DNA of 64,000 nt from an uncultured bacterium (GTDB lineage: Bacteria > Actinomycetota > Coriobacteriia > Coriobacteriales > Eggerthellaceae): positions 15,780 to 79,779 of the forward strand of contig CALADF010000033.1 in assembly GCA_937890835.1 (NCBI GenBank), written 5' to 3'. The notes below the pieces were generated by a model. The model was given only the letters and a program-made list of their open reading frames with translations, made no database searches and was not told the origin of the DNA. Made by a program: the position numbers and the translations under genes. Shown here one piece after another: positions 36,442-45,695 of this stretch. Numbering within the stretch: the first letter of the stretch is position 1; the number at the start of each line of letters is the position of its first letter.

Positions 36442-38796
36442 ATGGGTTTCAACATTGCTCTTGCCGGCAACCCCAACTGCGGCAAGACGACCATGTTCAA
36501 CGAGCTCACCGGCGCGAACCAGTATGTGGGCAACTGGCCGGGCGTGACGGTTGAGAAGAAGGAAGGCAAGTACAATCGCGACAAGGACGTGACCATCACG
36601 GACTTGCCGGGAGTGTACTCGCTTTCGCCGTACTCGCCCGAGGAGATCGTCACGCGCGATTACCTGATGAGCGGCGCGCCCGACGTCGTCGTCAACCTCG
36701 TCGACGCGACCAACCTCGAGCGCAACCTTTATCTGACCACGCAGATCATCAACCTGGGCCTGCCTGTCGTAGTCGCCCTCAACATGATGGACCTCGTCGA
36801 GAAGAACGGCGACCGCATCGATGTGGCAAAGCTCTCCGAGATGCTCGGGTGCCCCGTCGTCACGACCTCGGCCCTCAAGGGCCGCGGTATGCAGGAGGTC
36901 GTCGACGAGGCGCTCGCCGCCGCGAAGCGCGGCGCGCCGGCTTCATCGCCGTTGCGCTTCGGCGACGACGTCGAGCTCGCCCTCGCAAAGGTCATCGACG
37001 TTCTCGACGGCCGCGTGGGCTCCGATCGCGCGCGCTGGTATGCGGTGAAGCTGTTCGAGGGCGAGCAGCTCACCATCGACGCGCTCGGCCTTCCCGCCGC
37101 CGATCTCGCGAAGGTCGACGCCATCCGCGAGGCTGCTGAAGACGCCTTCGACGATGACGCCGAGTCCATCATCACCAACGAGCGCTACGACGCCATCGGC
37201 GCTGTTCACGATGCGTGCGTCGTGAAGTCGACGAAGGGCATGACCACCACCCAGAAGATCGACCGCGTGGTCACCAACCGCGTGCTCGGCCTTCCCATCT
37301 TCGCCGCGATCATGTTCCTCGTGTACTTCATCGCGGTCAGCGTCGGCGGCGGCGTCGTCACCGACTGGGCCAACGACGGCATCTCCGGCGACGGCTGGCT
37401 CTACACGGGAGGCGCCCAGTACGAAGAGGCCGTCGGCGCGTGGGAGGAGTCCGTCGCGGCGGCTGAAGAGTCGGGCGCGAGCGAGGAGGCGCTTGCCGTC
37501 CTCGCCGAGGAGGAGCCTGACCCCGCTGATTTCGGCCTGTGGATTCCCGGCCTGACGCCGGTCGTCTCCGACGCGCTTACCGCCATCGGCTGCGCCGACT
37601 GGCTGCAAAGTCTCATCGTCGACGGTGTGATCGCCGGCGTCGGCGCCGTCATCGGTTTCATCCCGCAGCTGATCTTGCTGTTCCTCATGCTGTCTTTCCT
37701 CGAAGGGTGCGGCTACATGGCACGCGTCGCCTTCATCATGGACCGCATCTTCAGACGCTTCGGCCTGTCGGGCAAGTCGTTCATCCCGATGCTGATCGCC
37801 TCGGGCTGCGGTGTGCCCGCGGTCATGGCCACTAAGACCATCGAGAACGAGAAAGACCGCCGCATGACCATCATGACCACCACGATGATCCCCTGCGGTG
37901 CGAAGATGCCCATCATCGCGCTCGTGTTCGGGGCGCTCGCCGGCGGCGATTACGCCTCGACGTGGTGGGTGGCGCCCGTGTTCTACTTCATGGGGCTCGC
38001 CGCCATTATCGTCAGCTGCATCATGCTGAAGAAGCTGCGCGCGTTCGCGGGCGAGGTGGCGCCGTTCATCATGGAGCTTCCCCAGTATCACATCCCGACG
38101 GCGAAAAACGTCCTGCTCGCCACGTGGGAGCGTGTGAAGTCCTACATCGTCAAGGCGGGAACCATCATCTTCCTGTCCTCGATGGTCATCTGGTTCCTCA
38201 TGAACTTCGGGATGTACGAGGGCTCCTTCGGTCTGCTCGATCCCGAGATGGATGATTACATCCAGTACAGCCTGATGGCGGGTTTGGGCAACCTGCTCGC
38301 GTGGATCTTCACGCCCCTCGGATTCGGCGATTGGCAGGCTGCGGTCACTTCCGTCACCGGATTGGTCGCGAAGGAGAACGTCGTGGCGACGGTGGGCATC
38401 TTGACCAGCTTGGGAGATGCCGGCGAGGCCGATCCCTCCATGTGGGCCTCCTTCGCCACCATGATGGGCGGATCCTCAGTGGCTATCATGGCGTTCTGCG
38501 CGTTCAACCTTCTGTGCGCGCCGTGCTTCGCGGCCATCGGCACCATTCGCCGTCAGATGGCTTCGGCGAAATGGACCTGGGCGACCATCGGTTACCTGTG
38601 CGGATTCGCGTGGTGCGTCGGCTTGATGATCTACCAGCTCGGCGGGCTTATCACCGGCGAGGTCTCCTTTAGCGCGTGGACCGTCGTGGCCGTCGTTGTT
38701 GCCGCCGCCATGTTGTTCCAGCTGTTCAGGCCCACGCCGAAGTTCGAGGGGAAAAACGCTGCAGGCAAGCTCGAAGCCGAGAAGAACGCGGCGTAG
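36442..38796 (+). CDS. feoB: FeoB ferrous iron transporter with GTPase domain
   Basis: 784 residues. The N-terminal G domain has G1 GNPNCGKT (9-16), G3 DLPGVYSL and G4 NMMD. The membrane part contains the Gate motifs (LEGCGYMARVAF, IPMLIASGCGVPAVMAT and ENEKDRRMT). Between the first two membrane segments lies an acidic insertion of about 70 residues, with AAAEESGASEEALA, which is not typical. FeoB imports Fe2+ under anaerobic conditions. It is followed directly by a Cys-rich Feo-associated protein and DtxR. Confidence 0.95.
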   Translation: MGFNIALAGNPNCGKTTMFNELTGANQYVGNWPGVTVEKKEGKYNRDKDVTITDLPGVYSLSPYSPEEIVTRDYLMSGAPDVVVNLVDATNLERNLYLTTQIINLGLPVVVALNMMDLVEKNGDRIDVAKLSEMLGCPVVTTSALKGRGMQEVVDEALAAAKRGAPASSPLRFGDDVELALAKVIDVLDGRVGSDRARWYAVKLFEGEQLTIDALGLPAADLAKVDAIREAAEDAFDDDAESIITNERYDAIGAVHDACVVKSTKGMTTTQKIDRVVTNRVLGLPIFAAIMFLVYFIAVSVGGGVVTDWANDGISGDGWLYTGGAQYEEAVGAWEESVAAAEESGASEEALAVLAEEEPDPADFGLWIPGLTPVVSDALTAIGCADWLQSLIVDGVIAGVGAVIGFIPQLILLFLMLSFLEGCGYMARVAFIMDRIFRRFGLSGKSFIPMLIASGCGVPAVMATKTIENEKDRRMTIMTTTMIPCGAKMPIIALVFGALAGGDYASTWWVAPVFYFMGLAAIIVSCIMLKKLRAFAGEVAPFIMELPQYHIPTAKNVLLATWERVKSYIVKAGTIIFLSSMVIWFLMNFGMYEGSFGLLDPEMDDYIQYSLMAGLGNLLAWIFTPLGFGDWQAAVTSVTGLVAKENVVATVGILTSLGDAGEADPSMWASFATMMGGSSVAIMAFCAFNLLCAPCFAAIGTIRRQMASAKWTWATIGYLCGFAWCVGLMIYQLGGLITGEVSFSAWTVVAVVVAAAMLFQLFRPTPKFEGKNAAGKLEAEKNAA

Positions 38797-38811
38797 AGAA
38801 GGGCGGAAGCG

Positions 38812-39021
38812 ATGCGAGAGATCATTTTCACCCCGAGCACGATCGTGATGCTCGCCGGTCTGGTGGCGTGGGCCGTGTGGGCGGTTCGCCGCATGACCAA
38901 CCGCGGGCTGTGCGACTGCTCGGATAAATGCGGGGATGGATGCGGCGGGTCGTGTTCGGCGGGGTGCGCATGCTCCGACGCCGAGAAGATGGTCGCCGAT
39001 TTGGATAAAGCGCTGAAGTAG
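38812..39021 (+). CDS. FeoB-associated Cys-rich membrane protein
   Basis: 69 residues, 15 bases after feoB. One membrane helix (residues about 7-25) is followed by a cytoplasmic Cys-rich tail (LCDCSDKCGDGCGG, then CSAGCACSD). This is the FeoB_associated family, which may hand over or sense iron. Confidence 0.88.
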   Translation: MREIIFTPSTIVMLAGLVAWAVWAVRRMTNRGLCDCSDKCGDGCGGSCSAGCACSDAEKMVADLDKALK

Positions 39022-39107
39022 CGCGTCGGGTTCGAAACGCCGTTGTGAAGCGCTGCGGCGAAACGCTCCGAGCCTCCGCCGACGGTTTCACCGCGGCGAA
39101 ACGTCCC

Positions 39108-39156
39108 GGCCCTTTGCCGAAGACCCGCCGTTTAGCGGGGCCGTCGGCAAAGGGCC
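39108..39156. other. Double hairpin between feoB locus and dtxR
   Basis: Outer arms ggccctttgccga/tcggcaaagggcc (13 bp, perfect) enclose cccgc/gcggg. It lies 87 bases after the Cys-rich gene. It may be a terminator or mRNA end stabiliser. The stretch 39022-39259 holds no gene. Confidence 0.55.
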
Positions 39157-39259
39157 CGCGGGCGGATTCCCGCAGCGTCGTTTGGCGGGGGGCCGGTGGA
39201 GTCGCCCGTTCGAGACGTTGTGGTACCATAGGCTGCACTCAACCTGATGGGAGGCCGCC

Positions 39260-39640
39260 ATGGAGAAGATGTCCATGTCTCATGAAGATTACCTCGAAGC
39301 GATGGTCATGCTCGGTGCGACCACTGAGACATCGGTACGCTCGGTTGATGTCGCGGCCAAGCTCGGGGTTTCGAAGGCTTCCGTGAACAAAGCCATGTCG
39401 GTGCTGAAGGAGAAGGGGCTCGCGGAGCAGCCCTATTACGGGGACATCACGCTGACCGACGAGGGCTACGCCTACGGCACCTCGGTTCTCGAGCGTCACG
39501 AGATGCTCTTCACCTTCCTCACCAAGGCGATCGGCCTGTCCGAGGAAGACGCGGATCGCGAGGCTTGCCTGATGGAGCATGCGATCAGCGATGCGTCGTT
39601 CGAAAAGTGGTTTGAATTCGTTAAGAAGCTGAATCTCTGA
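39260..39640 (+). CDS. DtxR/MntR-family metal-dependent regulator
   Basis: 126 residues behind gatgggaggc. The winged helix is SVRSVDVAAKLGVSKASVNKAM and the dimerisation domain has HEMLFTFLTKAIGLSEEDADREAC and MEHAIS. The C-terminal SH3-like domain of DtxR is absent, as in MntR-like short forms. It is likely the iron (or manganese) sensor for the feo genes. Confidence 0.9.
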   Translation: MEKMSMSHEDYLEAMVMLGATTETSVRSVDVAAKLGVSKASVNKAMSVLKEKGLAEQPYYGDITLTDEGYAYGTSVLERHEMLFTFLTKAIGLSEEDADREACLMEHAISDASFEKWFEFVKKLNL

Positions 39641-39650
39641 TAGTTGTGCA

Positions 39651-39673
39651 GGGGGCCGCGAGGCCCCCTTTTC
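39651..39673 (+). terminator. Rho-independent terminator after the DtxR-family gene
   Basis: Stem gggggcc/ggccccc with loop gcga, followed by ttttc. Confidence 0.85.
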
Positions 39674-39746
39674 TGTGGTATGCTTATTGCGCTCTTGGGC
39701 ATACACACACCGTAAACGAACACCATGCAAAAGGAGCGCAATTCCC

Positions 39747-40859
39747 TTGACGAGGCAATCTCATATCGTTTCATTCGACGACGCCCGCCGTGCGCAACGG
39801 GGTCGCGCGTCTCAGCCGGTCCGTCCGTCCCGCCGCACGCTCGATTCGGCCACGGGGGGCGCATCGTCGGCTTCTTCGCGTCGAGTTGGATCGCCTTCGT
39901 CCGATCGCGCGGATTTCGCTCGTGACTTCGCGCGCGGCGCCGCTCGATCTTCCCGCGACGTCCGCATGGGCGCGGAGGGCAGGGCGCGTCGTAGCCAATC
40001 GACGGATGCGTTGACGGGCTTTTGCCGCGGAGCCTCCTCGTCAACACGCATTGACCTTGCATCCGGATCGGGCGCGCGTCGTCGCTCGGCGCCGGCGGAG
40101 CCGTTCGGCTCCCCTTCTCGCTCCGAGACGTCGCGCCGTAACAGGTTCGATCGCGCGGTGTTCGATGCGCGTGGCGTCGATGAGATCGAGGACGCCGCTT
40201 TCGAGGACGAGCCCGAGCGCGGGTCTTCGCTCGGCTCGAAGCTCCTCTCCAAGCGCGACAAGGCTAAACGCGCCCGTGCGAAGGAGAAGGCCGACAAGCG
40301 ATTCAACCGCCAATACGGCTCCCCGTCGGGTCAGGGCGCGGAGCCTGTGGGTCCTCGCGCGGCCGTTTACAAAGGGGAGATGGGCACTCAGCACAAGAAG
40401 GCCGCGCGCATGCAGGACGACCCGTCGAGCGGCGGCAGCCGATCTTCGTCGGCGAAGACCTCCCCGAAGCGCGGGCGCAGGCTCCCCCGCTTCGCCGCGG
40501 CAGGGCTTGCCGTGATGGCGTGCCTGGTCGTGGGCTGCGTGATGCTGTACGGTCCCGCTCAGCAGTATTATCAGGAAATCCGCGAGCGCGATCGGCTTCA
40601 GGCAGAGTACGCGGCCATCGAGCAGCGCAACAGCGCCATTCAAAACGAGGTCGATTCCTTGTCGACGAGCTCGGGCGTTGAAGATCGCGCTCGTGAGGAG
40701 TTCGGCTGGGTGAAAGAGGGCGAGAGCATGGCAACCGTCACGGGGGTTGACGCGGCTGAGGACGATTCCACGTTCACCGCCAACATCGTCCCTGGGACCA
40801 TCGAAGCGCCCGAGACGTGGTACTCGGAGATCCTCGATCCGATCTTCGGGGTGAAGTGA
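39747..40859 (+). CDS. FtsB/DivIC-like septum formation initiator with long N-terminal extension
   Basis: 370 residues from the TTG at 39747, with aaggag 11 bases upstream. Residues 1-245 are low-complexity, Arg/Ser/Ala-rich and probably cytoplasmic and disordered. A membrane helix (about 247-268) is followed by a coiled coil (YYQEIRERDRLQAEYAAIEQ) and a short end. FtsB/DivIC proteins are usually near 100-120 residues. The extended N-terminus is known in some actinobacteria. It probably belongs to the divisome. Confidence 0.78.
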   Translation: MTRQSHIVSFDDARRAQRGRASQPVRPSRRTLDSATGGASSASSRRVGSPSSDRADFARDFARGAARSSRDVRMGAEGRARRSQSTDALTGFCRGASSSTRIDLASGSGARRRSAPAEPFGSPSRSETSRRNRFDRAVFDARGVDEIEDAAFEDEPERGSSLGSKLLSKRDKAKRARAKEKADKRFNRQYGSPSGQGAEPVGPRAAVYKGEMGTQHKKAARMQDDPSSGGSRSSSAKTSPKRGRRLPRFAAAGLAVMACLVVGCVMLYGPAQQYYQEIRERDRLQAEYAAIEQRNSAIQNEVDSLSTSSGVEDRAREEFGWVKEGESMATVTGVDAAEDDSTFTANIVPGTIEAPETWYSEILDPIFGVK

Positions 40860-40986
40860 CGCGACTCGGTCGGTCTGCTTTCGCGCTTTGCGATTGGCGG
40901 GCGTTCGGGCGAGTTGCGAACGAACGTGCGCACCATGACGGCGGCTTCGATTCGGGGCCGCCGTTTTCGATGAAAGGGGCTTTGTG

Positions 40987-41958
40987 ATGAAAGCGGATGC
41001 CGGACGCTTCGCCGCCATCGATATCGGGACGGTCACCTGCCGTATGCTCATCGCCGACGTGCTCGGCGATCGCGTGGTTCCCGTGGCGAAGGGTTACGAG
41101 ATCGTCAACCTGGGCGAGGGCGTCGACGCGACGGGCGTGCTCAAGCCTGAGGCCATGGAGCGTGTCGCGGGTGCGGTCGATCGGTATCTTGAGGTGCGTG
41201 CGTCTTGCGACGCCCCCGATCATCCGGTTCTCTCGACAACGGTCGTGGCCACCTCGGCTGCCCGCGACGCCGAAAACGCCGACGAGTTCGCAGATCTTTT
41301 GGCGCGTCGCGGCCTGGAGCTTGCGGTGATTCCCGGGGAGAAGGAGGCCGCGCTCTCGTTTCGCGGAGCCTCGGCGGATTTCGCCTGCTCTGACGAGGGC
41401 GAGCCGCCGATGATTCTCGTGGTGGACGTGGGCGGCGGATCTACCGAGCTCATCGCGGGCAGGGCGGGGGGCGAGCCTGTGCGGGCGCAGTCTTTCGATG
41501 TCGGCTGCAGACGCGTGACCGAGCGCTTTCTCTCGGCGGATCCGCTTGACGCCGAGGAGATGGCGCGTGCCCGTGCGTGGATGCGCGATCTTTTCGACGG
41601 GTTTTTCGCCCGCGAAGACCTTCCGCCGATCGCGCGCATGATCGCGGTCGCGGGCACGGCGACGACGGTCGTGAGCGTCCACGAGGAGATGGCCGTCTAC
41701 GATTCCGACCGCGTTCACGGCTCGCGCGTTTCCCTCGACGAGCTGCGCGCCATCAACGCGCGGCTGTCCGCGCTTCCGCTTGAGGAGCGCGAGCGGGTCG
41801 TCGGCCTCGACCCGAAGCGCGCGCCCGTCATCTGCGCGGGCCTTGCTATTTTAGAAGAGGTCATGGGGGCGGGCGGCTTCGGTGAGTTCACCGTGAGCGA
41901 GTCCGACATCTTGCAGGGCATGGTTCTCGAAGCGGCTCGCCGCGAAGCGCGGCCGTAG
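40987..41958 (+). CDS. Ppx/GppA exopolyphosphatase family protein
   Basis: 323 residues. The ASKHA signatures are AAIDIGTVTCRMLIADV at the N-terminus and VVDVGGGSTELIAG near residue 145. The length fits the short Ppx/GppA form. It hydrolyses polyphosphate or pppGpp. It is the last gene of typical base composition before the island. Confidence 0.9.
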   Translation: MKADAGRFAAIDIGTVTCRMLIADVLGDRVVPVAKGYEIVNLGEGVDATGVLKPEAMERVAGAVDRYLEVRASCDAPDHPVLSTTVVATSAARDAENADEFADLLARRGLELAVIPGEKEAALSFRGASADFACSDEGEPPMILVVDVGGGSTELIAGRAGGEPVRAQSFDVGCRRVTERFLSADPLDAEEMARARAWMRDLFDGFFAREDLPPIARMIAVAGTATTVVSVHEEMAVYDSDRVHGSRVSLDELRAINARLSALPLEERERVVGLDPKRAPVICAGLAILEEVMGAGGFGEFTVSESDILQGMVLEAARREARP

Positions 41959-42032
41959 ACGGCGAGGGGAGATGATGAATTCAGCCCCATACTGGGCTTG
42001 CGTGGGATGCGTCAGCGGAATCTTAGGATTAT

Positions 42033-42066
42033 CAGCCTGATGGCATCGCGTGATGTCATCAGGCTG
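42033..42066 (-). terminator. Hairpin at the end of the Mo enzyme island genes
   Basis: 10-bp arms cagcctgatg/catcaggctg, just overlapping the stop of the small zinc-ribbon gene. It is the first element on the island side of the ppx gene. Confidence 0.6.
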
Positions 42067-42274
42067 AAGGGACGTCTTCTGCTTTGCTGTTGACGCCCGA
42101 TTCTCTTTTTCCTGGAGGGAGAAACGCCACAGCTCCGCAGTTATCGCAAATACCCGTAACAGGATCGATGGGATTTCCACATTCAAGGCAAGGAATGCCC
42201 GCTGGTGGTGTGTAGTAAGGGCTGTCTGGATGATACTTTCCGCATCGTCCGCAATGCGTGCACGGGTAGCACAT
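42059..42274 (-). CDS. Small zinc-ribbon protein
   Basis: 71 residues behind gtgaggaaatgag. Three CxxC-type pairs are seen: C5/C8 (with C11), C29/C32 and C43/C46. The Cys pairs suggest one or two zinc sites. It lies 9 bases after the FKBP gene and so is likely co-translated. A small zinc ribbon that also begins Met-Cys precedes the other Mo enzyme operon at 165-413. Function unknown. Confidence 0.75.
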   Translation of the reverse strand: MCYPCTHCGRCGKYHPDSPYYTPPAGIPCLECGNPIDPVTGICDNCGAVAFLPPGKRESGVNSKAEDVPSA

Positions 42275-42283
42275 CTCATTTCC

Positions 42284-42712
42284 TCACTTCACATCAATGA
42301 GTTTGATTTCATACTCGAGCGTTTTGCCTGCAAAGGGATGATTGAAATCGATGCGCACTTGATCTTCGGTTGTGCTGGTAACCCATGCAGGATTACGGCT
42401 ACCGTCTTGGGGGTTGCTCCAGTAGAGGAAGTCGCCTTCTTTGAGTTCGTATCCGTCTTTCAACATAATTCTGGGATACCACTGGGCTAGATTATCTTGA
42501 TAGGGGCCGTAGCCAAGATCTGGCGGAATTTCGACAGTTTTTCTGTCTCCTTGCTCCATCCCTTCTAGTGCCTGCTCGATTCCTCGGGGGAGCTTCATGT
42601 CGCCGATCATGACGGTTAGAAAGTCATCGCCCATTACTTCGTCGACGATAGCCTCTCCCTTGATACCGCCGGAATACTGAATGCTGACGACTTTTCCCAG
42701 GCTCGCTTTCAT
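42284..42712 (-). CDS. FKBP-type (SlyD-like) isomerase of the Mo island
   Basis: 142 residues from the ATG at 42712; a longer frame starts inside a terminator and is not used. It contains VVSIQYSGGIKGE at the start and the SlyD-type end VRIDFNHPFAGKTLEYEIKLIDV. Between them, VEIPPDLGYGPYQ resembles the FKBP flap. It probably assists folding of the Mo enzymes encoded upstream (inference). It is separated from the partner subunit gene by a strong terminator. Confidence 0.85.
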   Translation of the reverse strand: MKASLGKVVSIQYSGGIKGEAIVDEVMGDDFLTVMIGDMKLPRGIEQALEGMEQGDRKTVEIPPDLGYGPYQDNLAQWYPRIMLKDGYELKEGDFLYWSNPQDGSRNPAWVTSTTEDQVRIDFNHPFAGKTLEYEIKLIDVK

Positions 42713-42730
42713 CTTCTTCTCACTTTCGTT

Positions 42731-42762
42731 GAAAAAATGCGGGGGCTGAAATGAGCCCCCGC
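42731..42762 (-). terminator. Strong terminator after the iron-sulfur partner gene
   Basis: Read on the minus strand, a 9-bp stem gcgggggct/agcccccgc is followed by attttttc. It separates 42782-43276 from the FKBP gene; read-through could supply the latter. Confidence 0.88.
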
Positions 42763-42781
42763 GAAACATGCTGGAACTTAC

Positions 42782-43276
42782 TTACAGAGCAGTTCCTTCG
42801 TTCTCGTCGAGTTCCCCGACCTTTGTGTCGTGTCGATGGACGGCGTAAGTTGCTTTACCGGTTCCTTCAACTTCGATATGGGCGGCCTTGTGGGAGCTTG
42901 TACCCTTTGGAGCAAATGCAGGACGAGTGGCGATGGGATTAAACTCGGGTACAACTAAAAACTGCTTGGGCTTCTCGACTAATTTTGCCGAGAGCTCCTC
43001 TACTGGTCCGTAGCTGATTATGTTTGCGAGGCAGTGGTGGACGCACATCGGCTCCCTGCCGCGTCCGGTTCTTTCTGCGCACAGGTCGCATAAATCGGTG
43101 ACCACGGGCCAATGGTTGAAGTTGTAATGCTCTTCGTCGATTTTCCAGGGACCATCGGTGAGTACTTTGATTCCCGTTTTTCCTACGGGGTAATCGTGTT
43201 CTTCCTGGCATGTCACCTGACATGATCCGCAGTTGGTACAGTACTCGTAATCAAAGAGAAGTCCGTATGTCGTCAT
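42782..43276 (-). CDS. 2x[4Fe-4S] ferredoxin-like electron transfer subunit
   Basis: 164 residues. Two clusters are predicted: C13/C16/C19/C23 and C63/C66/C78/C82. A 60-residue polar tail follows. It begins 3 bases after the stop of the Mo subunit at 43280 and so is its partner. The organisation resembles DmsB-like or transhydroxylase beta subunits but is shorter, with two clusters instead of three or four. It would pass electrons to the catalytic subunit from an unknown donor. Confidence 0.9.
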   Translation of the reverse strand: MTTYGLLFDYEYCTNCGSCQVTCQEEHDYPVGKTGIKVLTDGPWKIDEEHYNFNHWPVVTDLCDLCAERTGRGREPMCVHHCLANIISYGPVEELSAKLVEKPKQFLVVPEFNPIATRPAFAPKGTSSHKAAHIEVEGTGKATYAVHRHDTKVGELDENEGTAL

Positions 43277-43279
43277 CGC

Positions 43280-45655
43280 TTACACCAGCTTTCCGAATTT
43301 GTCCCAAACCAAGCTCATGTCCGTGTCGTAGCTTTCTGCAATCGGTTCGATTTTGCATACGAGGCACTTGTTGGGCGCGCCAAATCCCAGTTTGCCGAAA
43401 TGGAAATTGGGGAGAAGGTTGTTGATGTTTGAGCGGAAATTTCCGTACAGATTAGGCTCGTTGCCATCCTCCTCGGGGAACCACCAGGCATGCTGCGCAT
43501 GGATCGTTTTTTCGTCTACGATCTCACTCACGCGGGCTTTTTGGACGCACTCTCCAAAGGGGCTGGTTAAACGCACCCATTGACCATCTGCGATTCCGTA
43601 TTTCGCCGCCGATGCAGGATTGATCTCGCAGATCGGGTCGGGATTGAGCTCTCGTAAACGCGGAATTTGACGGTGCTCGGAATGGAAGAACGCGGTGGTG
43701 CGTGCGCCAGTTGTCAAGATGAAGGGGTACTCCTCCATGAGTTCGGGATTTGAAGGGCCGAACTCTGGTTCCTCGTAGTAGGGGAGAGGGTCTTCGCCGA
43801 ATTGATTGAACGCGGTAGACCACAGTTCGATTCGTCCAGTTGGGGTGGCAAAACCAGGCCCTCCGTCAGTTCTCATTTCACCTCGTTCATACTTGTAGTA
43901 CTCAACGGGGATTTGGCACACCACGTTTTTCGCGACTTCTTCAAAATAGGAGCCATTCTCGCGTTTTCCAAGGCGCAGAGCCTCCATGAATTCTTTGGCA
44001 CTACGGAACTTAAATTCATTCTCCCACAGTTCTGGGCGAAGCCTTCGGCCCAATTCGTAGCAGAGCTCGTAGTCGGTCAGGCAATCGCCCACCTCAATGG
44101 CTTTATTCATGAAGCCTGCGGTTACGGTGCACGGCGCATAATGGGTGAAAACCGTGCCCTCGCGTTCCGCAACGGTTTTAAGAGGTAGGAAGACGTCGCA
44201 CGATGCTTCGATGGAGGGATTCATGAAGGTGTCGAAACCAATGCAGAACTCAAGGGATTTCACGATAGCGTCATGCCAGCGCTTGGGCTCCATAGAAGTG
44301 CAGCTCATGAGGTTGTTGCCTGCGTAAAAGCCCATTTTGATGGGGTAGGGCTCGCCGGTTTCGAGCGCTTTGAGCATCAGATCGGCATGGGCATTGAGAA
44401 TGATCATGCAGTATGCGGGATACTCGGCGAGACCCACCATCTTTCTTTGCAGATCCTCGCCAACGCCTTTTTCGAAGCCAAAACCCGATTCGTTGTGACC
44501 TGCGCCCGTTCCTGGAAGAATTTGACCACCAGGAACGTCGAGATTGCCCGTGATTGCCATGAGGTCGACGGTTACTTGGCCTTGCTGCATACCGTTGGTT
44601 TTCTGATCTGCTGCGAGTCCCCATTGGATGGCGGCAGGCTTTGCCTTTGCGTACATACGCGAGGCCGCTATGATTTTATCCTCTGAAACTCCGCAGATCT
44701 CGGCAGCTTTTGCAGGGGGCATGTCCTGCACTCTCTCGGCGAGCTGCTCGAATCCGTAACACCAGTATTCGACAAAGTCGTGATCGTACAAGTCCTCGTT
44801 GATGATGACGTTGAGCATGGCCATGCCTAACGCGGTGTCGGTTCCGGCTCTAAGCTGAAGGAAAATGTCGGCGCGTGAGGCGAGCCAGGTGACGCGGGGG
44901 TCGATGACGATGAGTCGAGTCCCGCGTCTCATAGCGTCGACAACAGCATGTCCGAAGAAGCCGTCGGGGTTTGATTCGAGAGGAGCTTTACCCCAAACCA
45001 CAAGCACTTCGGTGAGATCATATCGAGGGTCGTCCCATCGACCTGGAAGAGCTCCAGCGTAATCCCACTCAGGATAAGTCGTTCCTCCGATATAGGCGAT
45101 TGCCGCCAGTCGTGGCGTGTAGCATGCATAGCCAGATTGCGAATAGCAGAAATTCGGCGTGCCGAAGCACATGGTTCCATAAGGAGCGAAGGTGCCGCCC
45201 TCGCGGCCGGTTCCCGCGAAAACGACGATGGACTCCCTTCCGTATTGCGCGGTGATGCGGTCGTATTCCTCCTTGATGATGTCGAACGCTTCGTCCCAGG
45301 AAATCTGCTTCCACGCGTCCGCATTGCCTCGCTCCTTCGGATCGCGCTTCATGGGGTGTAGGATGCGGGCAGGGTTGTAGATGTAGTCTTTAAGGGCGAT
45401 ACACCTCGGGCAGAGTCGTCCTTGTGTTACAGGATTGTTTTCGTCGCCCTCGACATGAACGAGCTTTCCTTCGTCATTGACGTAAAGCTTGAGCCCGCAT
45501 CCAACTGGGTGACATCCCGGGGGAGACCAGGGGCTTGTGCGAGTGACGGTGAGCCCGTCTTCTTCCCAGCGCCAGGGTTTTCCGATGTCGTTCACATCGG
45601 AAAGAGTGTCGAGTTTAACGACTTCAGCCCTTTTTCGGAATAGATCTTCACTCAT
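43280..45655 (-). CDS. Molybdopterin oxidoreductase catalytic subunit (Mo enzyme A)
   Basis: 791 residues, DMSO-reductase superfamily, no Tat signal. The N-terminal [4Fe-4S] ligands C48, C53, C82 and C85 are present (GCHPVGCG and GRLCPRC). The probable Mo ligand is C178 in SGYACYTPR. The C-terminal cofactor-binding domain ends with KLGFGAPNK and CLVCKIEP. It is the closest paralogue of the iron-sulfur-less enzyme at 672-2984. Related known enzymes are catechol dehydroxylases of Gordonibacter type and acetylene hydratase. It is translated with its partner 42782-43276 and lies 40 bases after enzyme B. Substrate unknown; an aromatic hydroxyl compound is inferred. Confidence 0.92.
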   Translation of the reverse strand: MSEDLFRKRAEVVKLDTLSDVNDIGKPWRWEEDGLTVTRTSPWSPPGCHPVGCGLKLYVNDEGKLVHVEGDENNPVTQGRLCPRCIALKDYIYNPARILHPMKRDPKERGNADAWKQISWDEAFDIIKEEYDRITAQYGRESIVVFAGTGREGGTFAPYGTMCFGTPNFCYSQSGYACYTPRLAAIAYIGGTTYPEWDYAGALPGRWDDPRYDLTEVLVVWGKAPLESNPDGFFGHAVVDAMRRGTRLIVIDPRVTWLASRADIFLQLRAGTDTALGMAMLNVIINEDLYDHDFVEYWCYGFEQLAERVQDMPPAKAAEICGVSEDKIIAASRMYAKAKPAAIQWGLAADQKTNGMQQGQVTVDLMAITGNLDVPGGQILPGTGAGHNESGFGFEKGVGEDLQRKMVGLAEYPAYCMIILNAHADLMLKALETGEPYPIKMGFYAGNNLMSCTSMEPKRWHDAIVKSLEFCIGFDTFMNPSIEASCDVFLPLKTVAEREGTVFTHYAPCTVTAGFMNKAIEVGDCLTDYELCYELGRRLRPELWENEFKFRSAKEFMEALRLGKRENGSYFEEVAKNVVCQIPVEYYKYERGEMRTDGGPGFATPTGRIELWSTAFNQFGEDPLPYYEEPEFGPSNPELMEEYPFILTTGARTTAFFHSEHRQIPRLRELNPDPICEINPASAAKYGIADGQWVRLTSPFGECVQKARVSEIVDEKTIHAQHAWWFPEEDGNEPNLYGNFRSNINNLLPNFHFGKLGFGAPNKCLVCKIEPIAESYDTDMSLVWDKFGKLV

Positions 45656-45695
45656 CTCGTCTTCCTTTCTCCTCGTTTATCCTTGGTGTAACGCC

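Noticed and set aside
42284..42769. Longer start for the island FKBP at 42769
   Set aside because: The first 19 codons lie in the terminator hairpin of the preceding gene; the ATG at 42712 fits the FKBP start.
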